Shown in pieces: positions 17,501-28,510 of a stretch of 64,000 bases of DNA. How positions within the stretch are numbered: position 1 is the first letter of the stretch; every line of letters starts with the position of its first letter. Position numbers and translations under genes: made by a program. This DNA is from Planctomycetota bacterium (GTDB lineage Bacteria > Planctomycetota > UBA8742 > UBA2392): assembly GCA_019636195.1 (NCBI GenBank), contig JAHBYA010000012.1:62001-126000 (forward strand), written 5' to 3'. The notes below the pieces were generated by a model. The model ran no database searches and was not told the origin of the DNA. It saw nothing but the letters and a program-made list of their open reading frames with translations.

Positions 17501-20233
17501 GCCCGAGAAGTACGCCCGCTTCCCATCCGGCGCCACCGCAATGCTTCCCATAGGCGAGTACGAAGTCGCGCCGAAAGTGACTGCCGGCGACGGCGACTTC
17601 CAGTTGCAGTTGTTCAGCCCGCTTTCGGCCGGGACCGGATTGATACCCAGCTCGCGGTAAATGCGGCGCGCATCTTCGAATGACTTGCGGGCCTCGATCA
17701 ATCGTCCGGAATTCAGCAACTGGTCCCCGTACATGATGGCGCCGGATGCCAATCGCTCCCTGGCGATCCGTTCAGCGGCGACTGCACGGGCCTTTTCCTC
17801 CATTGCACGCTGCTCGGATTGTTCGGCGACAACTTGAGCGCTGCGGGCCTGCTGTTCGCCGATCTCGGCGCGGGCGCGCTGGTTGTCGGCCTCCTGCCTC
17901 TGCTGCTCGGCGATGCCCGCCTGGCGTTCGGCTTCAGCGCGCTGGGTCACTGCCGCGCGGCGCTGGTTCTCGGCTTCCTGGCGTTGCCTGTCCGCCATCT
18001 CACGCTGGCTGTCTGCCTCCTGCCTCTGGTGCTCGGCTTCAGCTTTCTTTGCCAACGCGTCAGCGCGGGACTCATTGAGGTTCACGATGAACCAGCTGAC
18101 AACTGCGATCAGCAGCGCAACGCCCGCGGCGATTGTGGCGACCAGCGGTTTGTTCTTCGCATAAAACAGCCGCAAGTAGTGAAAGGTGCCGGGGGCCCGC
18201 GCCTTGACCGGCTCGCCGCGGGCAAACGCTTCAAGGTCCTGTTGCAGCGAGAGCGCGGTCGGGTAGCGCTCGTTGGGCAGCTTGCTGGTTGCGACGCGAA
18301 TGATCGTATCCAGGTCGCGCGGCACAGCACTGTTGACTTGCCTGGGTGACCTGGGTTCTTCCTGCAGCACCTGCTGCATCAGGCGCGCTTCAGAGTCTCC
18401 GTCAAACATCGGCGCCAGTGCCGCCAGCTCATACAGCGTGGCGCCAAGACTGTAGATGTCCGCCGTCTCCTTGATCTCCAGCATCTGGTGCTGCAACTGC
18501 TCCGGCGGCATGTAGCGCAGCGTGCCCAGCACCTTCACGCTGCTCATGGTCAGTGCCACGCTCTGGTCCTGCATCTGGGCCAGCCCAAGGTCCATGATGA
18601 TCGCGCGCGATCCGTCGGTCGTGAGCATGATGTTGCCGGGCTTGAGGTCGCGGTGGATGATCCCGTGGCTGTGCAGGTGTGCCACGCCCGCTGCCGCCTG
18701 CCCCACGATCTCGGCAAGGCGCACATAATAATCCTTACCCTTGTCGCGGCTGATGACAGCCGTGCCCTTGCTCAACTTGGGCACATTCAAGCCCATGTCG
18801 GCGGGGTGTTTTTCGGCGCGGCTTTGGCCCGCGCTGCTGATGGCCTTCAGCAAGTCGCGGTCGCGAAACTCGCCGGACTTGTCGCGGTGCTGGGTCAGCA
18901 CGCCGTACACGCCGGCGAGGTCGCTGCCTTCGACGTACTCCATCGCGTAGTAGTAGCGGTCGCCGTCCTGGCCCGCAGCCAGCACCTTGATCACGTTCGC
19001 GTGGTCGCACCGCGCCAGCGCCGAGATCTCACGCTTGAAGCGCGCCACCGCAATCGGGTCGCCGCTTACCCCCGGCGGCAGAACCTTCAACGCCACCACA
19101 CGCTTCAGGCTCCCCTGCCGCGCCTTGTACACGATTCCCATGCCGCCGCGGCCCAGCTCGCCCAGGATCTCGAAGTCACCGATCCACTCCGCCGCAGCGC
19201 CGCCGGGCACGGCTTGGCCAAGGCCCGCTTCACTGTCCGGCGCTTCGCCCGCGTTGTCGATGTCACCCGCGCTCACCTGCTGCCCGCTTACCCGCGTCAG
19301 CAGCGCCGCCAGTTCTTCGGTCGGGTTGTGGCTGGTCAGACGCGCCCCGGAGTCATAGTCCAGGTACTCGACGTTCTTGACACCCACCTGCTCGGTCTTG
19401 CCGCGACGCACACCCACCTTGTTCAAAAAGCCCACGCGGTCGCGCTCAAGCTCGTCCAGCTCGTACACCAGCAGCGGGTGCAGCCTTACCCGCACGTTGC
19501 GCCCCACCAGCAGCAATTGTCCAGCCGGGATGTGCGTATCCGCCTCGCGATTCTCGTCGTCAAACGGCACGTGGATGCCGTCGCCGCGCAGCACCTCGTA
19601 GCGACGCACCGTGCGGCTGCTGCGCGTGTCAATCACGTCGCGCGCCACACAGAACATCAGGCCTTCAAAGGGGTTTAATGCTTCGAACCCTTCCAGCATC
19701 GCCGCCACCAGCAGCGGCGACGCTTCACTGTAAAAGGCCTGCGTGCGCTGGCCCCCGTGGCCGACCTCGGCGTTGCGGTAGCCGACAATCGCGTCAAACA
19801 GGTCCAGCACGCTTACGTTGCTGCGGTTGTCTTCCTTGTCCTGGGCTTTGGCCGCAAAGCGGATAAACGCCGTGCAGGCAGGCCGCGGTGCGCGCTCGGT
19901 CAGGCGCTTGCCCACCCCCGACAGCGGCAGCAGGCCCGCATCCGGGCGGCCTCCCAGCCAGTTCGAGATCTCGCGCAAAAGGTTCAGCCAGTGCCCGGTG
20001 CTGGGACGCGCAAGGTTCTCGATCACCTTGTTCAGCTTGGGCTCTTTGGCCCCGTCCTGCAGGTACACCGCCACCAGGCTGGCCGCCGTCAGCTTCAGTG
20101 ATGCTTCAAAAAAGTAGTACGCGCCAAGGTGCGCGCCCTCGGGCGACTTTGCGTTCAGGGCACGCCGCAGCGCCTGCGCCAGCGGCAACGGCAGCAGAGG
20201 TAACAGCGACGCGGCTTTGGTCGGGTCGTACAT
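14561..20233 (-). CDS. Membrane Ser/Thr protein kinase with C-terminal WD40 propellers (copy 2)
   Basis: A 1890-residue paralogue of the next gene downstream, with the same order: unnamed N-terminal domain, kinase with GRGGMG, HRDLKPGN and DLG, a TM helix after the juxtamembrane segment, coiled-coil 14-residue repeats (EHQRQEADSQREMA type), then WD40-like propellers. Residues 1-626 are identical to copy 1. The juxtamembrane/TM part is only similar, and the propeller half is strongly diverged and includes weakly canonical blades. The start is the ATG at 20233, matching that of copy 1; an in-frame start 18 nt further upstream would add MFIWGR. It is the first gene of a two-gene unit, and its stop touches the ATG of copy 1. 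Shared kinase plus different propellers suggests the two sense different partners. Confidence 0.93.
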   Translation of the reverse strand: MYDPTKAASLLPLLPLPLAQALRRALNAKSPEGAHLGAYYFFEASLKLTAASLVAVYLQDGAKEPKLNKVIENLARPSTGHWLNLLREISNWLGGRPDAGLLPLSGVGKRLTERAPRPACTAFIRFAAKAQDKEDNRSNVSVLDLFDAIVGYRNAEVGHGGQRTQAFYSEASPLLVAAMLEGFEALNPFEGLMFCVARDVIDTRSSRTVRRYEVLRGDGIHVPFDDENREADTHIPAGQLLLVGRNVRVRLHPLLVYELDELERDRVGFLNKVGVRRGKTEQVGVKNVEYLDYDSGARLTSHNPTEELAALLTRVSGQQVSAGDIDNAGEAPDSEAGLGQAVPGGAAAEWIGDFEILGELGRGGMGIVYKARQGSLKRVVALKVLPPGVSGDPIAVARFKREISALARCDHANVIKVLAAGQDGDRYYYAMEYVEGSDLAGVYGVLTQHRDKSGEFRDRDLLKAISSAGQSRAEKHPADMGLNVPKLSKGTAVISRDKGKDYYVRLAEIVGQAAAGVAHLHSHGIIHRDLKPGNIMLTTDGSRAIIMDLGLAQMQDQSVALTMSSVKVLGTLRYMPPEQLQHQMLEIKETADIYSLGATLYELAALAPMFDGDSEARLMQQVLQEEPRSPRQVNSAVPRDLDTIIRVATSKLPNERYPTALSLQQDLEAFARGEPVKARAPGTFHYLRLFYAKNKPLVATIAAGVALLIAVVSWFIVNLNESRADALAKKAEAEHQRQEADSQREMADRQRQEAENQRRAAVTQRAEAERQAGIAEQQRQEADNQRARAEIGEQQARSAQVVAEQSEQRAMEEKARAVAAERIARERLASGAIMYGDQLLNSGRLIEARKSFEDARRIYRELGINPVPAESGLNNCNWKSPSPAVTFGATSYSPMGSIAVAPDGKRAYFSGSYGYLVWDIAEWREVRSVQRHGGVCTVLALTPDGETVITGGEGGVLKLWSAKDDSLLGELWGHDFMLATMKLAPDGRTLASLESSRLIVWDLPSRQMLFRKDYQSAGYSRIAFAPDSARVAVCAYNGAAHVYDLKGNELAHRKPAKEFEELLGAVWGADGMLYVSMYQAGIQVFDPVDLSRSRVIKVDRATAIYGASGGSSLFAATDKELLLLDTDSGATTVVTGAVTRVCTDMAYLPDAGRLIIVGGGGQPQLVDLAAGKLLHDVVGHGADVTGLAISDNGGMAATLGTDGFMCVWEIPTGRMLYRAYSITQSAIAFAPGSRRLNSYSSNGEHAVYDIVGDTFTERTLSKSPPVHNAVFSRDGSLVAGVVESNAVQVVRHDTGQVLQKFKPDRGVGQVVSMVISGDGKSVLTGYSAGLVIRFSIEDGEVQDRLIGFKSSPHRLAFGTGNTAVVGDTGGSITTWKLGTGAPQVLPAHSMRPFSGEVIALAANVRGDRLATSSYDGYLRTWEWKDGWEPASVLHAGSVTMCAAWLGNGIGVIAGTQSGRAHLFTTGASPDVATFDQYRSKNSAVTATAISPGGRMLAMGNADGGVEFWCCESGMLLAEQKVATGRILAMTFNAQGDKLFVADEKQGVRLWDPLQDKSTWKRQMGEDLEGLSMAVSPARDLLVFQHSEALILMDADTGKTVRWKDKDWQFEWSADAICFSHDGRELLYGSAAGAIRIIDLESCTIRTPLTGGPTSSLVCCAAYSPDGRWIVTGHFDGHVRVWSNATGRLHASLHCHRSRVSAIAVGGDPRFAFTVSNDGWRRMVDLERGEEIAGWQFVSRELYCIAVRPDAGLIASGGDQGTLFIELPGRVAVLEAWDARLHAVRSQMQARGPSPELVARLGEYFAFRQYDYWGAPFLRSARNAGATEFPELAFAQSSWRLARRIRSHEWAREARQSMERVEAGSETEMRCYLTLARQMLSLLENSLKSGD
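18357..20233 (-). repeat. 1877-bp direct repeat, unit B (identical to 12684-14560)
   Basis: This is the partner of unit A, covering the N-terminal domain and most of the kinase domain of copy 2. Outside it the two genes are clearly diverged, so the block reflects a recent homogenising event or an assembly effect, not simply a recent duplication of the whole gene. Confidence 0.9.
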
Positions 20234-20248
20234 CCGGCCCCAAATGAA

Positions 20249-20285
20249 CAATGCAGCGGCAACTCTAGTGGCAGCCGCTGCATTG
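20249..20285 (-). terminator. Hairpin between PDZ/toroid gene and kinase copy 2
   Basis: A 12-bp perfect stem (20249-20260 with 20274-20285; arm CAATGCAGCGGC) closes a 13-nt loop. It lies 15 nt beyond the stop of the PDZ gene and only 15 nt before the ATG of kinase copy 2. On the minus strand it is followed by TTCATTT, a weak T-tract. It may terminate the PDZ transcript or act as a leader structure near the kinase start. Confidence 0.5.
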
Positions 20286-20300
20286 CCAAGGGTACTTGCC

Positions 20301-22748
20301 CTACTTGCGGAAGCCGCCCTCGCACTCGCCCAGGATCTGCAAGGCCTGCGCCGTGCCGATCAAGTCCCCGAAGGCGTGGTGGTCGAGCCATGTGCCCGAC
20401 TCTTCCCGGTCGAGCATGACGGCCTTGAGCACGGCATCGTTGGTCTTGGTGAAGGTATCACCGCCGACAAACTTGGCGGCAACCAGCGCATAGTAGTGGC
20501 CGTACATCCAGTAGTAGGCCGCGTTCTGGTACAGGTGCCGGGCGTGCGTATGCCAGAAGTCCCGCACGCGGTCGAGCTCGTAGCGGTATGCGTGGAAGAT
20601 CTCGACTGAACGCTTGAGTTGCTCCTTGCTGCGCGCCTTGCACAGGTACTGCTGCAACTCACAGGCGCAGATGCGCCCGACGTTGCCGCGCACATCCGAC
20701 GCACCCGGCAGCGAGAAGGCCCATTCCTTGGCGTCCGCCTTGTACAAGTAGCTTTCGATCTTCGGGTTGTTCGGATCTTCCACACGCATGTCGGCAATCA
20801 GGCGCTCGCCCGCGGCCAGCGCCACCTTGGGCGGCTGCAGGCCCAGCAGGTCACGACCGCGATACAGCGCAATCAGCGCCGCCGAAGTCGAGTGCGTCGT
20901 GGCAAGGCCCATCCACGGGTAGTAGGCCCAGCCGCCGGTCTCAAGGGCGACTTCAGAGGGCGCGGTCAACGTGACCTTCATGGTCGCTTCTTTGCCCTTG
21001 CGCTTGTACTTGACCGTGACTTCGTCGCCGGCGTTGTAGTAGCCCAGCACGTCCGAGAAGTCGATGCGGTTGGCGGTGGCCCGGTTATCCAGATGCGTGA
21101 TGATATCGCCCGGCCGCAGGCCGGCCTTGTCCGCTGCGCCACCTGCGTGGACTTTCATGATGCGGCACTCGGAGTAAAGCAACTGCGCCGCCTGGCCGGC
21201 GATAACGCCGCCGACAAACACCACGTCCATGCTGGCAGGCGCGTTGGTCGGGTTGACCACGACGCTGTTGCTCATGATCTCTTCGCCGCGCAGCCATGTG
21301 ATGGTTGCAAATTCACCGGCAGGCAGCCGGCTTGAAAGCATCATGAAATGGTCCATGCCGCAGATCGGCACATGGTTGATACCGACGATCCGGTCGCCGA
21401 CCTTGATGCCAAGACGCAGCGCCGCAAAGCCGGGGAAGCTCATGAGGCCGGCATGGCCGCTGCCCTGTGCCTCGCGCCGGTAGGCGCCAACCTGTACGCC
21501 GGGCAGGCCGCTCGCGTCCTCAGTAACAGAAAGGATGTCCAGTGTGCCTTCCGGGGCGTAGCGCCCCTTGAACGTCACCGTGGCAGTCTTGCCGCCGCGG
21601 TTGACGCTGATGCGGACATCTTTGTCCACAGCCAGCGCCTTGACGGCCTTGGCCCAGTCATCGGCGCTGCTGATCGAAGTACCGTTGATGGCAGTGACGA
21701 TGTCGCCAACTTCCATGCCGGCAGCAAGCGCGGGTGACTTGGGCACAAAGTTGTCGGCGATTGCCTTGGCGCCGTCCCACTTGACGTTGATCCCGACGAA
21801 GATCGGCCAGTTTACCGGAATCTGGAAGCTCAGGGAATCGACCTTGCCGGAGGCGCGCTTGACCTTGAGGTCGATCGTCTGGCCCTGGATGAACTCAAGT
21901 TCCAGCATGTAGTAGTCGTAGGCGTTGTCGATGCGGATGCCCTCGGCCTCCACGATGCGGTCGCCTTCCGTCAGGCCCGCCTTGGCCGCGGGGCCGCCTT
22001 CCACCGCGTCCACAACCAGTGCGCCGCCCAGGAAGTCTTCATCGCTCGGCAGGGCCAGCGTTACGCCGATGTCGCCGGGCAGCGCGGCCTGTGTGGCACG
22101 GCTGTCGGCGCGGGCGCGACGGCGCTGGTCCATCAGGGTACGCTCGCCGTTGTTCAGCTGGATGCGCAACAGGCCGTCCATGCAGCGCTTGGCGGTGTTG
22201 TGCAGCAGCGCCTTGCGCGCGGCGTCTTTGGCGGACTGGTAGCGCTCAATCATGAACTCAAGCGCCAGCGTGTAGCGCCAGCAGGCGTAGTCCACGGTGA
22301 AACTGAGCTTGCCGCGCGTGATGCGGTTGATGACAAAGTCGGCCGCGCGCTCAAGCGCGGGTTCAATGCGTTCGTCGAGGTGACGATGCGGCGCAAGGCC
22401 AAGCCCGACCAAGGAAGTTACCGCAATGGCGTCCATGGCCTCGTCAGCAACCATCGACAACAAGTGGCCGCTGAGCACAACGTCCCACGAGCCGTCTTCC
22501 AGCTGCGCAGTCAGCAGATAATGCGCGCCTTCCTTGATTGCCGTGCGTACGGCATCGTCGCTGGGCTTGGCGCCGCTGAGGTCGTACGGGTCCTGCGGGA
22601 TCCACGCGTCCGGATCACGGTGGCGCGGGTTGAAGCGCTCGCCCTTTGCCTCACGAACTTCGGGCTGGGCGTTCTGCCCGTCAACACTGACGAAACAAAC
22701 CGGCATGAAAAGAAGCAGGCACACTGCAATCCAACGGGCGAACTTCAT
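20301..22748 (-). CDS. Secreted protein with four PDZ domains inserted in an alpha/alpha-toroid
   Basis: An 815-residue protein. The start at 22748 has GGAG 10 nt upstream and gives a clear signal peptide (MKFARWIAVCLLLF...); the longer frame adds an unlikely tail. Residues about 63-215 resemble prenyltransferase/squalene-cyclase-type helical repeats (AIKEGAHYLLTAQLEDGSWD). Four PDZ-like domains follow at about 227-300, 318-395, 415-498 and 510-597, each with an A-GL-x-GD-I core. The toroid-like helices resume at about 600-800 (GGWAYYPWMG). No protease triad or cyclase DxDD motif is visible, so a scaffold or peptide-binding role is more likely than catalysis. It precedes the kinase pair on the same strand but is separated from it by a hairpin. 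Confidence 0.85.
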   Translation of the reverse strand: MKFARWIAVCLLLFMPVCFVSVDGQNAQPEVREAKGERFNPRHRDPDAWIPQDPYDLSGAKPSDDAVRTAIKEGAHYLLTAQLEDGSWDVVLSGHLLSMVADEAMDAIAVTSLVGLGLAPHRHLDERIEPALERAADFVINRITRGKLSFTVDYACWRYTLALEFMIERYQSAKDAARKALLHNTAKRCMDGLLRIQLNNGERTLMDQRRRARADSRATQAALPGDIGVTLALPSDEDFLGGALVVDAVEGGPAAKAGLTEGDRIVEAEGIRIDNAYDYYMLELEFIQGQTIDLKVKRASGKVDSLSFQIPVNWPIFVGINVKWDGAKAIADNFVPKSPALAAGMEVGDIVTAINGTSISSADDWAKAVKALAVDKDVRISVNRGGKTATVTFKGRYAPEGTLDILSVTEDASGLPGVQVGAYRREAQGSGHAGLMSFPGFAALRLGIKVGDRIVGINHVPICGMDHFMMLSSRLPAGEFATITWLRGEEIMSNSVVVNPTNAPASMDVVFVGGVIAGQAAQLLYSECRIMKVHAGGAADKAGLRPGDIITHLDNRATANRIDFSDVLGYYNAGDEVTVKYKRKGKEATMKVTLTAPSEVALETGGWAYYPWMGLATTHSTSAALIALYRGRDLLGLQPPKVALAAGERLIADMRVEDPNNPKIESYLYKADAKEWAFSLPGASDVRGNVGRICACELQQYLCKARSKEQLKRSVEIFHAYRYELDRVRDFWHTHARHLYQNAAYYWMYGHYYALVAAKFVGGDTFTKTNDAVLKAVMLDREESGTWLDHHAFGDLIGTAQALQILGECEGGFRK

Positions 22749-22857
22749 GATGGTAGCTCTCCAGGAAATGGACAGCCAAGATACTTTGGACACGCAACAG
22801 GTAAAACGCTGATTTGCACAGAATGAGCGGCCGACCCGCTGACGTTAAAAGGGCGCC

Positions 22858-24123
22858 ATGGCAGGCAAGCGAGTCGTCATCGTCGGCGCCGGCTTCGGGG
22901 GCCTGTATTGCGCGCGCGCGCTCAAGCGCGCTGATCTGCGCGTCACCGTGGTGGATCGCCGCAACCACCACCTGTTTCAGCCATTGCTCTATCAGGTCGC
23001 CACGGCGGCACTGACCGCCCCCGACATCGCCGCGCCCGTGCGCAAGATCCTGCGCAGCCAGCGCAACGCCGAGGTCATGCTGGCAGAGGCAACAGGGGTT
23101 GATCTTGTCGCGCGCAAGGTGCTGCTGGCGGGCGGCGAGCTTGACTACGACTTTCTGGTGATCGCGACGGGCGCAACGCACAGCTACTTCGGGCACGACG
23201 AGTGGGCGCGGTTTGCGCCGGGCCTGAAGACGTTCGACGACGCCTTCGAAATCCGCCACCGCGTGCTGCTGGCCTTTGAACAGGCGGAAATCGAGACCGA
23301 CGAGGCGCGCCGCAAAGCGCTGACCACGTTCGTGATTGTCGGCGCCGGCCCCACCGGCGTTGAGCTGGCTGGCGCACTGGCAGAAATCGCGCGCAAGACC
23401 ATGGCCCGCGACTTTCGAAACTTTGACCCGGCCCGGTCGCGCGTGCTGCTGCTGGACGCAACCGACCGGGTGCTGCCCGCGTTTCCGCCGCAGCTTTCGG
23501 CCAGCGCCGCAAAACAGCTTGAGACGCTGGGCGTTGAGGTGCGCACCGGCGCGCGCGTGACCGCAATTGACGAGGCCGGTGTGCAGCTGGGCGACGAGCG
23601 CATAGACGCCCGCACCGTGATCTGGGCCGCGGGCGTGCAGGCGTCGCCCATGGGCAAGGCGCTTGGCGCGCCCACCGATCGCGCCGGCCGCGTGCTGGTA
23701 GAGCCGGACCTGAGCGTACCGGGTCACCCCGATGTGTTCGTGATCGGGGACCTGGCGGCGGTTAAGCACCGCGACGGCTGGGTGCCGGGAGTCGCGCCCG
23801 CGGCAATCCAGATGGGTTGGCACACGGCGCGGAACATCCGGCGGCGCTTGAAGGGCGATGCCACGGTTCCGTTCCGCTACAGCGAAATCGCAAACGTGGC
23901 GACGATCGGTCGCCGGCGCGGCGTGGCGGACGTGAAAGGCCTGCGCTTTTCGGGCGCGCTGGCGTGGCTCTTGTGGCTGGTTGTGCACATCTTCTGGCTG
24001 ATCGGTTTCAGGAACCGGGTGAGCGTGCTGTTCGACTGGATGTGGGCGTACGTCACGTGGCAGCGCAGCGCCCGTGTAATCCTTGAAGAAACCAGGACCG
24101 GCCGCGGGACACAGGTTCAATGA
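22858..24123 (+). CDS. ndh: Type II NADH dehydrogenase (NDH-2)
   Basis: A 421-residue flavoprotein that oxidises NADH and reduces quinone without proton pumping. The FAD-binding motif VVIVGAGFGGLYCAR is at the N-terminus and the NADH-binding motif FVIVGAGPTGVELAGAL is near residue 157. VFVIGDLAAV is the usual second FAD-contacting segment. The C-terminus has hydrophobic membrane-anchoring helices (ALAWLLWLVVHIFWLIGF) typical of NDH-2. It is divergent from the PDZ/toroid gene across about 110 bp. An AAAAGGG just upstream is a possible Shine-Dalgarno. With the caa3 oxidase further on, it would feed the aerobic chain. Length fits the family. Confidence 0.93.
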   Translation: MAGKRVVIVGAGFGGLYCARALKRADLRVTVVDRRNHHLFQPLLYQVATAALTAPDIAAPVRKILRSQRNAEVMLAEATGVDLVARKVLLAGGELDYDFLVIATGATHSYFGHDEWARFAPGLKTFDDAFEIRHRVLLAFEQAEIETDEARRKALTTFVIVGAGPTGVELAGALAEIARKTMARDFRNFDPARSRVLLLDATDRVLPAFPPQLSASAAKQLETLGVEVRTGARVTAIDEAGVQLGDERIDARTVIWAAGVQASPMGKALGAPTDRAGRVLVEPDLSVPGHPDVFVIGDLAAVKHRDGWVPGVAPAAIQMGWHTARNIRRRLKGDATVPFRYSEIANVATIGRRRGVADVKGLRFSGALAWLLWLVVHIFWLIGFRNRVSVLFDWMWAYVTWQRSARVILEETRTGRGTQVQ

Positions 24124-24128
24124 CTGCC

Positions 24129-24145
24129 CCGCGCACGATGCGCGG
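24129..24145. terminator. Short hairpin between convergent ndh and AsmA-like genes
   Basis: A 7-bp stem, CCGCGCA/TGCGCGG, with a 3-nt loop lies in the 27-bp gap between two convergent stops. It has no T-tract. Position, more than strength, suggests termination. Confidence 0.35.
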
Positions 24146-24150
24146 CCCGC

Positions 24151-26013
24151 CTACTCCTCGGGCGGGGCGGGGCTGAACTTGAAAAACACTTTGCCGGTGT
24201 TGCGGGCGAGAAACGGGTTGCCCTGGGTGCTGGCCTGCACGCCGCACAGGCGTGAGCAATCCTCGCGGCGCCTCAGCACTTCGGCTGTGCTGAGCGGACT
24301 CTCGCTGTGCTCAAAGATCTTCCGGCCAAGCTCGTCGGGCGCCATAGTCACGCCCCTGAACTCAAATGCCGGGCGGTGAAGCGTGCCCGAAATGTTGGCA
24401 AACAACGGTGTGCTGCCTACCTGCCCTTTCAACTTGCCGCGCAGCGTCGCGTACATACTGGGGCCCTGCGGGTTGAAGCTGACACTGGCCTCGGCTGTGC
24501 CTGCCGCGCCCAGAACACTGAACGTCCCGTCGCGGAGTTCCAGGCTGCCCGAAACCCGCAGCGACGCCACACGCTTGCCCGGTTCTTTGACCAAGGTGCC
24601 GCTGAGCTCGCCGCCAGCCTTGCCATACAGCGGCGCGCACGCGACATCCAGCGCGTTGACCTTCACGCGCCACGCCAGGTCCAGCGCATGAAACTGCTCG
24701 CCGATCATCACAATGTTCGGTTGCAGGTCGCTCAGGCTGCGGTCGGACAGCGGGTTCCATGAAATCGGTTCACTCAGCCGGCCGCTTCCCACGCTGGCTT
24801 CCAGCGTGCCGGCAAGCTGATCGACGGGGCCGTTCAGCGTTACGCGCCCGCCGCCCATGGCGTTCATGCGCGGGTCGGTGGCCAGTGTGCAGTCCGCGGT
24901 GGCCAGCGACAGGCCCTTGAACTCCCAGCGTTCGCCCTCAATCAACCGTACTTCGCCGGAGAGGTCTCCGCTGGCCATTGTGAACGAGCGCGTCTCGTCC
25001 AGCGCCATCACCGCGCGGTGAAAGTACGTCAGCTGCATCACCTCGCCGCTTACAGCCATGTGCAGGTCGTTCAATGCGCCGCTGATCGAGACGCGGCCGC
25101 GCAACGTGCCTCCCAGACGATCGACCTTGCGATAGCGGCCCCACACCGGCTCAAGGGCCAGGTAGTCCAGCGTGCAGTCCAGGCTGCCCGCGCCGCCCGG
25201 CTCAAGGCTGCCCTGCACCACGCCGTGCAGGTCTTCGCCGCTGCTGAATGACAGATTTGCCCCCACCGCCAGCGTTTCGCCGCGGCCGCGCACCCACAAA
25301 CCGCCCACGATGCGCAGGTCGTGCGCCTGGCCCAGTACCGTCAGCTCAATCCGCCGCAGGGCGACATTCAGCTGCATGACTCCGTCCTGCCGCCCGCCCG
25401 TGATGCCGGCAACTTCCACCCGCGCCGAAGTCTGCGCGCCGGCCAGCGTGACTACCGCCCCCGTTACTTCCAGCACCACATCGCCGTCGGCGCGCTCGCG
25501 TGACAGCCAGCGCTCAAGGCGGCCCTGCGCGGGATCAAGCCTTGCGGTCATCGCGCGGGCTTGCACCCTGACGGGCCCGCGCCGCAGCAACAGGCCGTAG
25601 CCCGCGTCAATCTCAAGCGTCTCGACCTGCAGCTCGCCGGCGCCCTCCGGCAGCGTGGCGCTGAGCCCGCTGAACGTCAGTTCGCCGCGGGTCGCGTCGC
25701 CGCGGAACTTTTCGTAGCGGATCGGCGCCCCCAGCGCAGCCTCCATTTCCGCCTCTGCTTGCTGGCGCGCAAAATCAAGCCACGGGTTGAAACCCGCCAT
25801 CGAAGCCAGCCAGCACACCACCACACCACCAAAGTAGCCGTACGCCGGCGCCCGCAGCCGCTTGAACTTCGGGATCACAGCCGGCAGGGCCAACAGACCC
25901 GCCCAGCCGCCGAATGCAAAGGCCAGGGGCGAAAGAACCACCCCGGCTGCAATGGCCGGGTAACCCGGCTTGCGGGGTGGCGGGTTATCAGTTGGCGTTG
26001 CTGGCGCTTCCAT
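24151..26013 (-). CDS. AsmA-like envelope protein
   Basis: A 620-residue protein. The N-terminus has a Pro-rich cytoplasmic tail and hydrophobic segments (YPAIAAGVVLSPLAFAFGGWAGLLALPAVIP, cut here by meaning not by gap, then GYFGGVVVCWLASMAGF). After that comes a long beta-rich region of repeated amphipathic strands (VTLNGPVDQLAGTLEASVGS; LRVSGSLELRDGTFSVLG) typical of AsmA/TamB/YhdP-like proteins that span the periplasm and handle lipid transport or envelope assembly. The C-terminus is short and hydrophilic with a Cys pair (DCSRLCG). ATG at 26013 was chosen; a TTG 12 nt upstream is also in frame. Its start lies only 22 bp from the divergent lon start. The family call rests on fold-like pattern, not on a specific motif. 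Confidence 0.6.
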   Translation of the reverse strand: MEAPATPTDNPPPRKPGYPAIAAGVVLSPLAFAFGGWAGLLALPAVIPKFKRLRAPAYGYFGGVVVCWLASMAGFNPWLDFARQQAEAEMEAALGAPIRYEKFRGDATRGELTFSGLSATLPEGAGELQVETLEIDAGYGLLLRRGPVRVQARAMTARLDPAQGRLERWLSRERADGDVVLEVTGAVVTLAGAQTSARVEVAGITGGRQDGVMQLNVALRRIELTVLGQAHDLRIVGGLWVRGRGETLAVGANLSFSSGEDLHGVVQGSLEPGGAGSLDCTLDYLALEPVWGRYRKVDRLGGTLRGRVSISGALNDLHMAVSGEVMQLTYFHRAVMALDETRSFTMASGDLSGEVRLIEGERWEFKGLSLATADCTLATDPRMNAMGGGRVTLNGPVDQLAGTLEASVGSGRLSEPISWNPLSDRSLSDLQPNIVMIGEQFHALDLAWRVKVNALDVACAPLYGKAGGELSGTLVKEPGKRVASLRVSGSLELRDGTFSVLGAAGTAEASVSFNPQGPSMYATLRGKLKGQVGSTPLFANISGTLHRPAFEFRGVTMAPDELGRKIFEHSESPLSTAEVLRRREDCSRLCGVQASTQGNPFLARNTGKVFFKFSPAPPEE

Positions 26014-26035
26014 GGGCTGATACAAGCCTACGATT

Positions 26036-28474
<2,439 letters not shown>

Positions 28475-28498
28475 TTTCCTATCCCGCCACTCATGCGA

Positions 28499-28504
28499 TA
28501 AAGT
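28499..28504 (+). promoter_or_regulatory. Putative -10 box (TAAAGT) of leaderless FHA gene
   Basis: TAAAGT ends exactly 6 nt before the ATG at 28511, which puts the expected transcription start on the A of the start codon. A weak TTCCTA lies 17 bp upstream. No Shine-Dalgarno is present. Confidence 0.45.
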
Positions 28505-28510
28505 CTATCC

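Noticed and set aside
14561..20233. Copy 2 as a pseudogene
   Set aside because: The frame is complete over 1890 codons, and the kinase motifs are intact.
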